From: Planctomycetaceae bacterium
Lineage (GTDB): Bacteria > Planctomycetota > Planctomycetia > Pirellulales > Pirellulaceae
DNA: 6,566 nt
Reading direction: 5' to 3'
Assembly: GCA_003455945.1 (NCBI GenBank)
Contig: DMPQ01000354.1
Coordinates: 349 to 6,914, forward strand
The translations under genes and the position numbers were made by a program. Below are positions 1 to 4,867 of the stretch, one piece after another. The notes beneath the pieces were generated by a model that ran no database searches, had not been told where the DNA came from, and was given only the letters and a program-made list of their open reading frames with translations. Each line of letters starts with the position of its first letter. Position 1 is the stretch's first letter.

Positions 1-1
1 C

Positions 2-382
2 CTGCTCGGCGCGGGCGTGCCCCTGATCAATGCGCTCAACGTCGCGCGCCGCTCGATCGGCAACCAGATCCTGGTCGACGCGGTGTCGGACTCGATCGAC
101 CGCGTCAAGGAGGGCAAGGCGCTCGGCAAGAGCCTCGCGCAGAATCGCGCGCTGTTTCCCGGCGCGGTGGTCGAGATGATCTCGGTCGCCGAGGAATCCA
201 ACGCCCTCGACACGGTGCTGGTCGACGTCGCCGACGGCCTCGAAAACCGGACCGCCCGACGTCTCGATCTCCTCGTCCGGATGATCGAGCCGGCGATGCT
301 GCTGATCATGGCCGCCATGGTCCTGATGGTGGTGATCGCGCTCCTGCTTCCCGTTATCAAGATGAGCAGCACGATGCGGTGA
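2..382 (+). CDS. gspF: Type II secretion inner-membrane platform protein GspF, C-terminal part (5' end outside window)
   Basis: GspF/PilC family proteins are polytopic inner-membrane proteins that couple the cytoplasmic ATPase (GspE) to pseudopilus assembly. Only the last 126 residues are visible; the frame is open to the left edge. It begins LLGAGVPLINALNVAR, matching the family's 'LLxAGVPLxxAL' segment at the start of the second cytoplasmic GspF domain. Next come the G-x-x-L-x-x-S/A-L-x-x-x-x-x-FP motif (EGKALGKSLAQNRALFP), then MISVAEESNALDTVL, which corresponds to the usual 'MIxVGEESGxLDxML' signature with G-to-A and G-to-N changes. A last membrane segment of about 22 hydrophobic residues (near bases 295-357) follows, preceded by the family's IEP motif and ending LLPVIKM, the normal GspF C-terminus. 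It belongs to the same strand and order (F-G-H-I-J-K-L) as a T2SS operon, which favours GspF over PilC. Family assignment is secure; the upstream gene, probably gspE, is not seen. Confidence 0.93.
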   Translation: MLGAGVPLINALNVARRSIGNQILVDAVSDSIDRVKEGKALGKSLAQNRALFPGAVVEMISVAEESNALDTVLVDVADGLENRTARRLDLLVRMIEPAMLLIMAAMVLMVVIALLLPVIKMSSTMR

Positions 383-528
383 TCGCGCCGCACCGACGAC
401 TGTCCCATCGACGACTCGACCGACCGAAGAACGCTGACCTGACGACGAACGTTTCCGCGGGAATCGCTCCGCTGCCGGAGTCTCCTGCGTCCCGTATTCC
501 GGTTTCCGCCCTCTGAAGGACCTGCCGA
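383..528 (+). other. gspF-gspG intergenic region with candidate 5' leader for the major pseudopilin
   Basis: This 146-bp gap is the only long non-coding stretch; other junctions overlap by 4 bp or are separated by 25-43 bp. It would be a logical place for an internal promoter giving extra transcription of the major pseudopilin gene, but I see no convincing -35/-10 or -24/-12 pair. A short inverted repeat, CTCCG-CTGC-CGGAG (467-480), is present without a T-run. No credible small ORF with its own ribosome binding site was found. Confidence 0.5.
515..520 (+). promoter_or_regulatory. Ribosome binding site of gspG
   Basis: GAAGGA lies 8 nt before the ATG at 529. It fixes the gspG start, giving a short 11-residue basic leader peptide typical of major pseudopilins. 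Confidence 0.8.
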
Positions 529-954
529 ATGTCCCGCCGAACTGCCCGCCGCCGACGCGGCTTCACCCTGCTCGAAGTCCTCCTGGTCATGGCGATCCTG
601 ATCATCATGGTCTCGGTCGTCACCATCGGTTACACGGCGATCAAGCGCAACGCCGACTCGGACGGCGCCCGGATGAACATCAACGCCCTCGAAAAGGCGT
701 GCGTCGCGTATCAGCTGGACGTGGGCCGTCTGCCGACCGCTCTCAACGAGCTGGTCGCCGCTCCGCAGAACGTTCCGGCCGGCAAGTGGCGCGGACCGTA
801 CATCGAGCAGGTGCCGACCGATCCGTGGGGAGGGGAGTATCAGTACTCCACCACCAACGTCAACAACCTGATGAAGCCGGTGATCAGCTCGGCCGGACCC
901 GATCTGCAGCCGCAGACGCAGGACGACATCACCAACATCGTCCTGCAGCAGTGA
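529..954 (+). CDS. gspG: Type II secretion major pseudopilin GspG
   Basis: GspG polymerises into the periplasmic pseudopilus. The 141-residue length is normal. The prepilin-peptidase site is textbook: Arg-rich leader (RRRRG, residues 7-11), cleavage after Gly11, Phe12 as the N-terminus to be methylated, and Glu at mature +5 (FTLLEVLLVMAIL). The hydrophobic N-terminal helix runs to about residue 34. The GspG core follows: DVGRLPTALNELV, then WRGPYIEQVPTDPWGGEYQY (residues 87-106), the family's 'GPYLxxxPxDPWGxxYxY' signature. The C-terminus, SAGPDLQPQTQDDI (121-134), corresponds to the calcium-binding loop of GspG; Asp125, Asp132 and Asp133 are candidate ligands, but the usual GGxGxDADI stretch is shortened. 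ATG at 529 is chosen because GAAGGA lies 8 nt upstream. A hairpin directly follows the stop codon. It is encoded just ahead of the four minor pseudopilin genes. Assignment is very secure. Confidence 0.97.
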   Translation: MSRRTARRRRGFTLLEVLLVMAILIIMVSVVTIGYTAIKRNADSDGARMNINALEKACVAYQLDVGRLPTALNELVAAPQNVPAGKWRGPYIEQVPTDPWGGEYQYSTTNVNNLMKPVISSAGPDLQPQTQDDITNIVLQQ

Positions 955-970
955 CGCTCGGTCGCGAGCG
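955..970 (+). promoter_or_regulatory. Perfect 6-bp hairpin immediately after the gspG stop codon
   Basis: CGCTCG (955-960), loop GTCG, CGAGCG (965-970). The stem starts on the base after the TGA at 952-954. No T-run follows, so it is not a standard intrinsic terminator. It could act as a partial attenuator or a 3' stabiliser of a processed gspG transcript, which would help the major pseudopilin be made in excess. The stem is directly visible; the function is inferred. Short G+C stems also occur by chance in such DNA. Confidence 0.4.
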
Positions 971-997
971 ACGCGACGTTGCGAGAGGGGGATCGCC

Positions 998-1699
998 GTG
1001 AAGTTCAGCGGCGCCGACGAACGACCGACGCCCCGCGCCGTGCCGGCTCCGGCCGACCGCTCCCGGCCCACGGTCCCCCCGCGCTCCGACCGCTCCGGTC
1101 TGACGCTGCTCGAAGTCCTGCTCGTCCTGGCCGTGATGGTGCTGATGGCCGCCGTCACGATGCCGATCCTCAACGGGACGTTCGAGGGACGGAAGCTGCG
1201 CCGCGCCGCCGACGTGATTCGCGCCGACTGGGGGCGAGCTCGCGTCCAGGCGATCCGGACCGGAGTCGAATGGGCGTTCGTCTACGAGCCGGGGACCGGT
1301 CGTTACACGATCGCTCAGTACTCCCCCTATCAGCCGCCGACCATCCCGTCGTCGATCACTCCCGAAGAGCAGCGCAACTTCGACTACGGCGACGGTCTGT
1401 TGCCGGTCGGAGTCCGATTCGATCAGGGGCAAACCGCCTCGGATTCCCGCTCCGATGCGCTGCTGGGAGACGGCGGCGGGAGCGGCGGTGGAGCCGGCGG
1501 ATCGACCGGAGCCCGCGGAGCTGCGGCTTCCGGCGGCGGGCCGATGACGATCCTCTTCTATCCCGACGGGACCGCTCAACAGACGCAGCTCCGGCTGGTC
1601 AACGATCGGAATTGGTACGTGCAACTCGATCTCCGCGGACTCACCGGCACCGCTTCGGTCTCGGAAGTGCTCGCGATCGACAACGGAGGGACGCGATGA
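998..1699 (+). CDS. gspH: Type II secretion minor pseudopilin GspH (GTG start, long leader, Gly-rich insert)
   Basis: GspH is a minor pseudopilin of the pseudopilus. The 233-residue product has a prepilin site at SG^LTLLEVLLVLAVMVL: cleavage after Gly34, Glu39 at mature +5, and a hydrophobic helix to about residue 55. The following KLRRAADVIRADWGRARVQA helix, the strand WAFVYEPGTGRYTI, and the C-terminal FYPDGTAQQTQLRL ... WYVQLDLRGLTGTASV match the GspH (FimT-like) fold and its 'FxPDGxxxxxxLxL' and 'VxLxxxTGxxxV' strands. GTG at 998 is preferred because AGGGGG (986-991) lies 6 nt upstream; the next in-frame GTG (residue 15) lacks such a site. Oddities: the leader is 34 residues, Pro/Arg-rich and much longer than usual; residues 157-182 form a Gly/Ser/Ala-rich insert before the last strands. 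The stop overlaps the gspI start (ATGA), implying translational coupling. The H rather than I/J label rests on the C-terminal pattern and gene order. Confidence 0.88.
   Translation: MKFSGADERPTPRAVPAPADRSRPTVPPRSDRSGLTLLEVLLVLAVMVLMAAVTMPILNGTFEGRKLRRAADVIRADWGRARVQAIRTGVEWAFVYEPGTGRYTIAQYSPYQPPTIPSSITPEEQRNFDYGDGLLPVGVRFDQGQTASDSRSDALLGDGGGSGGGAGGSTGARGAAASGGGPMTILFYPDGTAQQTQLRLVNDRNWYVQLDLRGLTGTASVSEVLAIDNGGTR
1471..1540 (+). repeat. In-frame direct repeat flanking the Gly-rich insert of gspH
   Basis: CGGCGGCGGG occurs at 1471-1480 and again at 1531-1540, exactly 60 bp (20 codons) apart. The copies bracket the Gly/Ser/Ala-rich part of GspH. The spacing keeps the frame, so recombination or slippage between the copies would change linker length without breaking the protein. 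The repeat is directly visible; its role in insert origin is inferred, and biased Gly codons could also produce it. Confidence 0.55.
1685..1690 (+). promoter_or_regulatory. Ribosome binding site of gspI inside gspH
   Basis: GGAGGG lies 5 nt before the ATG at 1696, within the last codons of gspH. With the ATGA overlap, this selects 1696 as the gspI start over any start further upstream in the same open frame. Confidence 0.8.
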
Positions 1700-2130
1700 A
1701 TCGCTCTCCGTTCCGGACCTCGCGGACGCCGCGTCGCGGTCTGTCGCTGCTCGAGGTGATCCTCGCGATCGCGATCCTCGGCGGCGCTCTGGCGGCGATC
1801 GGCGAACTGATCCGACTCGGGACCCGCTCGGCCCTCGCCGCGCACGAACTGAGTCTGGCCCATCTGCTCGCCGACACGCGGATGGCCGAAGTCGCCGGTG
1901 GTGCTCTCGACCTCGAGTCGGTCAGCACGGCGACCTGCGAGGAAGCTCCCGACTGGGTCTACTCGGTCACGGTGCAGTCGTCCCAGCAACCGGGGCTGCT
2001 GCAGGTCGAGGTGCTGGTGCAACAGGATCCGGCTCAGTTCGCCGTACCGATCAGCTACCGGGTCTTCCGCTTCCTCCCCGACCCCGAGTACGTCAAGCAG
2101 CTCGAGGAAGAGTACCAAGCGGTCTACTGA
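1696..2130 (+). CDS. gspI: Type II secretion minor pseudopilin GspI
   Basis: GspI is a small minor pseudopilin that nucleates the tip complex with GspJ and GspK. The 144-residue product has leader MNRSPFRTSRTPRRG, cleavage after Gly15, then LSLLEVILAIAILGGAL with Glu20 at mature +5. The family signature 'AxxLAxxxMAE' is present as AHLLADTRMAE (residues 55-65), followed by the expected beta-strand-rich region with DWVYSVTVQ and LLQVEVLVQ strands. The C-terminus ends in an acidic helix (YVKQLEEEYQAVY). The start is set by GGAGGG 5 nt upstream and a 4-bp overlap with gspH; the frame stays open upstream to about 979, but that extension lies inside gspH and reads as Arg-rich shadow sequence. The gspJ start lies 34 bp after the stop. 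Length and motifs agree with GspI; confidence is high. Confidence 0.92.
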   Translation: MNRSPFRTSRTPRRGLSLLEVILAIAILGGALAAIGELIRLGTRSALAAHELSLAHLLADTRMAEVAGGALDLESVSTATCEEAPDWVYSVTVQSSQQPGLLQVEVLVQQDPAQFAVPISYRVFRFLPDPEYVKQLEEEYQAVY

Positions 2131-2154
2131 GTCCCGACGCGTCGCCCTGTCGAC

Positions 2155-2158
2155 GGAG
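2155..2158 (+). promoter_or_regulatory. Ribosome binding site deciding the gspJ start
   Basis: GGAG at 2155-2158 abuts the ATG at 2159 (no spacing) but lies 6 nt before the second in-frame ATG at 2165. Normal spacing therefore favours 2165 as the translated start. Confidence 0.7.
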
Positions 2159-2164
2159 ATGCCG

Positions 2165-3274
2165 ATGAGAAGTGCGCGCTGCGCCGCCGAAACACCGAGA
2201 CCGTCGCGAGACGGATCGGTAGCGCTGCGCGCGGTGCGCCGAGCGGCCGCACGGATCGGTCGTCGCGGCTTCACGCTGCTGGAAGTGATCCTCGCGCTCG
2301 CGCTGTCGGTCCTGGTGATCGGCGCGATGGGTTACGCGATCTACTTCCATCTGCGCGTGCTCGAGGATCAGCGCAACCGAGTCGAACAGGCGCTCGTCGC
2401 TCGCGGGCTGATGCAGCTGATGGCGACCGACATCCGGGCCGGCGTGCAGTACAAGCCGATCGACATGTCGCAGCTCGAAGCACTCCTGTCGAGCACCGAT
2501 CTGACGGCGCTGCTGGCCGATCCGGCGCTCGCCGAAATGGCCTCCGCCGCCGGACTCGATGCCGGAGCCGCGGCAGGCATGACGGGCGACGACGGCGGGA
2601 CCGATGCCGGCACCGCCGGGACCGACGCAGCGGCGACCGAAGAGGAACCGGCTCCGCGCCCCGGCCTGTTCGGCAATGCGGCCGAGCTGCGAGTCGACAT
2701 CAGCCGGATGCCGCGACGCGACGAGTACCTGTACGGCATCTCGCAGGACGGACTCGACTTTTCCAGCGATCTCAAGACGGTGATCTACCGAGTCGTGCCG
2801 ACGTCGGCCCTCGATCCGGCTCAGCTCGCCGGCCTCCCCGTCTCGTTCGAACAGGACGCGATGTCGCTCGTCCGCATCTCGGTCAGCCATTCCGTTTCGC
2901 GTCTGGCGGACGAGAGCGGAGCCGATCCGGCGGCGCTCGGCAACACGCTCGTGCTGGCCAACGAGGTCCGTTCGCTCGCCTTCCGCTACTTCGACGGCGC
3001 CGCCGGGGAATGGGTCGAGGAGTGGGACAGCGAGTCGATGGAGAGTCTGCCGAACGCGGTCGAGATCGTCCTTTCGCTCCGCATGGCCGTCTCGCAGGTC
3101 AACCTGCAGGAACTCCCCGAAGAGTCGTATCGGCTGGTGGTTCATCTGCCGATGGCCGAGCCTCCGGCCGATGACGGTTCCGGCGAGTCGTCGGGAGCGA
3201 GCGATTCGACCGGTGGTGCTTCGAGCGGCGGCGCTGCGAGCGGCGGTGCAGGCGCAGGAGGGATGACGCCATGA
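2165..3274 (+). CDS. gspJ: Type II secretion minor pseudopilin GspJ, enlarged with low-complexity segments
   Basis: GspJ forms the pseudopilus tip with GspI and GspK. From ATG 2165 the product is 369 residues, much longer than the roughly 200 residues usual for GspJ. The prepilin site is RRG^FTLLEVILALALSVLVIG: cleavage after Gly35, Glu40 at mature +5. The GspJ hallmark is near the C-terminus: FRYFDG (273-278), then EW...EWDS (282-289) and LPNAVEIVLSL (295-305), matching 'FRYxDxxxGxWxxxWxxxxxxLPxAVxxxL'. The extra length comes from an Ala/Gly/Asp/Thr-rich linker at about residues 130-165 and a Gly/Ser/Ala-rich C-terminal tail at 331-369. The leader of 35 residues is unusually long; an internal GTG at 2234 would give a normal 12-residue leader but has no ribosome binding site. 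The stop overlaps the gspK start by ATGA. The family call is secure; the exact start is less so. Confidence 0.92.
   Translation: MRSARCAAETPRPSRDGSVALRAVRRAAARIGRRGFTLLEVILALALSVLVIGAMGYAIYFHLRVLEDQRNRVEQALVARGLMQLMATDIRAGVQYKPIDMSQLEALLSSTDLTALLADPALAEMASAAGLDAGAAAGMTGDDGGTDAGTAGTDAAATEEEPAPRPGLFGNAAELRVDISRMPRRDEYLYGISQDGLDFSSDLKTVIYRVVPTSALDPAQLAGLPVSFEQDAMSLVRISVSHSVSRLADESGADPAALGNTLVLANEVRSLAFRYFDGAAGEWVEEWDSESMESLPNAVEIVLSLRMAVSQVNLQELPEESYRLVVHLPMAEPPADDGSGESSGASDSTGGASSGGAASGGAGAGGMTP
2596..2625 (+). repeat. In-frame direct repeat in the GspJ linker
   Basis: CGGGACCGA occurs at 2596-2604 and 2617-2625, 21 bp (7 codons) apart, giving the repeated G-T-D-A pattern of the linker. This is consistent with growth of the linker by short tandem duplication. 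Confidence 0.5.
3223..3246 (+). repeat. In-frame direct repeat in the GspJ C-terminal tail
   Basis: GAGCGGCGG occurs at 3223-3231 and 3238-3246, 15 bp (5 codons) apart, encoding a degenerate pentapeptide pattern SSGGA-ASGGA-GAGG. This resembles a small tandem expansion in a disordered tail. Confidence 0.5.
3256..3262 (+). promoter_or_regulatory. Ribosome binding site of gspK inside gspJ
   Basis: AGGAGGG lies 8 nt before the ATG at 3271, within the last codons of gspJ. It is the strongest Shine-Dalgarno match in the window, and the ATGA overlap adds translational coupling. Confidence 0.85.
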
Positions 3275-4842
3275 GCCGTACTCCCCGCACCGAATCCCGC
3301 TCCGCTTCCGTCGCCGAATCGTCGCGGCGTCGCGGGATCGTGCTGATCCTGGTGCTGATCGTCGTCGTGGCGCTGGCGTTTTCGGCGTACACGTTCACCG
3401 CGATCATGCAGGCCGAACAGGAAGCGGCGCAGATGTCGGGGCGCCGAATCCAATCGCGTTATCTGGTCGACAGCGGCGTCGAATCGATCCGGTTGTTCCT
3501 GTCGCTGACCGACGACGGAGTCGAGGAGAACGGCGGCACCTACGACAACCCGGTGCAGTTCCAGGGGATGCCGGTCTATCAGGATCCGGTCGAACAGATC
3601 AACGGCTACGTGACCGCCGTCGCTCCGGCGCTCGACGACAGCGGACTCCAGGCCGGCTTCCGCTACGGGCTGACCGACGAGTCGACGAAGCTCAACCTGA
3701 ACGTGTTGCCGATGGTCGAGGCGCAGGTGCCGGACGGCGGGCGGATGCTCCTGATGGCTCTGCCGCTGATGACCGAGGACATCGCCGACGCGATCATGGA
3801 CTACATCGATACCGATCAGGACCCTCGCGAATACGGCTGCGAGCGGGACTACTACGCGCGACTCTCCCCTCCGTACCTGCCGACCGACGGCCCGCTCGAA
3901 TCGATCGAGGAGCTGCTGATGGTCCGCGGCGTGACGCCCGAGCTCCTGTTCGGCTTCGACGACAACCACAACGGAATCATCGACGGCGAGGAAGGGAGTC
4001 AGTCGGGGAGTCGCGGGTTGTCGGACGACATGGCGCTCGGCTGGGCGAACTACCTGACGCTCTGGAGTCGCGAGCGGAACTACACGCGCGAAGGGCTCCC
4101 GCGGATCGACATCAACCAGTCCGATCTGGCGACGCTCTTCGAGCAGTTGTCGACCGTCTTCAACAACGAGTGGGCTACCTTCATCGTCGCGCTGCGGATC
4201 AACGGTCCTTACACGGGCGAGGACGAATCGACCGGCCCGCGATTGCCGGGGGAACTCGACCTGACCAATGCGTCGGCGTCGTTTCAGTTCTCTCAGGTGC
4301 TCGAAGTGGTCGATGCGCGCGTCGAGGCGCAGTTCATCGGCGAGGACGAGACGGTGATTCTGGACAGTCCGTTCCGGTCGGACGGCGGACTCGGCCTGCA
4401 GATGCCGCTGCTGCTCGAGAACGTCACCACGGTCGCTTCGGATTCGATTCCGGGACGGATCAACATCGCCCAGTGCTCCCGCACCGTCCTGCTCGGGATT
4501 CCGGGGATGACCGAAGAGGTGGCCGACACGATCGTCAGTCGCCGGGACGTGGTGCGCGACGACGACGATCCGAATCGCGATTTCGAGACCTGGCTGCTCG
4601 TCGAAGGGATCGTCGACCTGGCGACGATGCGGCAGATGCTTCCGTTCGTCTGTGTCGGCGGCGACGTCTATAAGGCCGAACTGGTCGGCTACTTCGACGA
4701 CGGCATGGGTTCGAGCAGGGCGGAAGTGGTGATCGACCGGACGGGTGCCTTCCCTCGGATACTATTCTGGAGGGACAAGAGCCACCTGCCGTTGGGCTAC
4801 GAGACGGACACCTTGGGAACCGGCCTCCTGCAGACCCGCTAG
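3271..4842 (+). CDS. gspK: Type II secretion minor pseudopilin GspK (tip subunit) with EF-hand loop and helix-hairpin-helix segment
   Basis: GspK caps the pseudopilus tip. The 523-residue product is longer than typical GspK (about 300-340). Leader RRRG, cleavage after Gly22, then IVLILVLIVVVALAF; mature position +5 is Leu rather than Glu, as is usual for GspK. The GspK core is clear: LTDESTKLNLNVLP (134-147), IADAIMDYIDTD (171-182, cf. 'AxxIxDWIDxD'), YGCERDYYARL (cf. 'GAExxYY') and PLESIEELLMVRGVTPELL. An EF-hand-type loop, D230-x-N232-x-N234-G-I-I-D238-x-x-E241, follows. Two later segments resemble the LNLN region: RIDIN (278-282) and RINIA (396-400), the latter with LLGIPGMTEEVADTIVSRR (407-425), a helix-hairpin-helix core of ComEA/GspK type. 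The last 65 or so residues look like a beta-rich domain (VYKAELVGYF ... AEVVIDR). It overlaps gspJ by 4 bp; gspL starts 25 bp after its TAG. Confidence 0.93.
   Translation: MSRTPRTESRSASVAESSRRRGIVLILVLIVVVALAFSAYTFTAIMQAEQEAAQMSGRRIQSRYLVDSGVESIRLFLSLTDDGVEENGGTYDNPVQFQGMPVYQDPVEQINGYVTAVAPALDDSGLQAGFRYGLTDESTKLNLNVLPMVEAQVPDGGRMLLMALPLMTEDIADAIMDYIDTDQDPREYGCERDYYARLSPPYLPTDGPLESIEELLMVRGVTPELLFGFDDNHNGIIDGEEGSQSGSRGLSDDMALGWANYLTLWSRERNYTREGLPRIDINQSDLATLFEQLSTVFNNEWATFIVALRINGPYTGEDESTGPRLPGELDLTNASASFQFSQVLEVVDARVEAQFIGEDETVILDSPFRSDGGLGLQMPLLLENVTTVASDSIPGRINIAQCSRTVLLGIPGMTEEVADTIVSRRDVVRDDDDPNRDFETWLLVEGIVDLATMRQMLPFVCVGGDVYKAELVGYFDDGMGSSRAEVVIDRTGAFPRILFWRDKSHLPLGYETDTLGTGLLQTR
3958..3993 (+). 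other. EF-hand-like calcium-binding loop encoded within gspK
   Basis: Residues 230-241 of GspK read DDNHNGIIDGEE. They fit the 12-residue EF-hand loop at every key position: Asp1, Asn3, Asn5, Gly6, Ile8, Asp9, Glu12. Only one such loop is visible, and the flanking GspK sequence is not obviously a helix-loop-helix pair. Calcium binding by some GspK proteins is known, so a structural role for a bound ion is plausible; this is inference. Confidence 0.75.
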
Positions 4843-4850
4843 GAGCCCGG

Positions 4851-4857
4851 AAGGAAG
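4851..4857 (+). promoter_or_regulatory. Ribosome binding site of the gspL-like gene
   Basis: AAGGAAG lies 10 nt before the ATG at 4868, a slightly long spacing. An in-frame TGA at 4862-4864 sits just ahead of that ATG, so no earlier start is possible. The GTG at 4861 is closer to ideal spacing but is in another frame. Confidence 0.6.
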
Positions 4858-4867
4858 ACGGTGAACG

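Noticed and set aside
467..480. CTCCG-CTGC-CGGAG inverted repeat as a gspF terminator
   Set aside because: Only five to six pairs, no T-run after it, and downstream genes belong to the same pathway; chance occurrence is likely in G+C-rich DNA.
979..1695. Upstream extension of the gspI frame
   Set aside because: It overlaps nearly all of gspH, is Arg-rich shadow sequence, and the prepilin leader, GGAGGG and ATGA overlap all point to 1696.
2211..2260. Repeated 10-mer ACGGATCGGT at 2211-2220 and 2251-2260 as a regulatory or attachment site
   Set aside because: Both copies lie in the gspJ leader coding region, are 40 bp apart and thus read in different frames, and have no symmetry or further copies.
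2093..3145. 350-codon minus-strand open frame opposite gspJ
   Set aside because: Same reasoning: no motif, no ribosome binding site seen, and it lies entirely opposite a convincing gene.
3142..3969. 275-codon minus-strand open frame opposite gspJ and gspK
   Set aside because: It is antisense to strongly conserved GspK motifs, with an Arg/His/Asp-rich product and no domain; a typical shadow in high-G+C DNA.
3958..3993. EF-hand-like loop as a cellulosome dockerin
   Set aside because: Dockerins have two such loops in a small C-terminal module; only one is present and it sits in the middle of a GspK protein.
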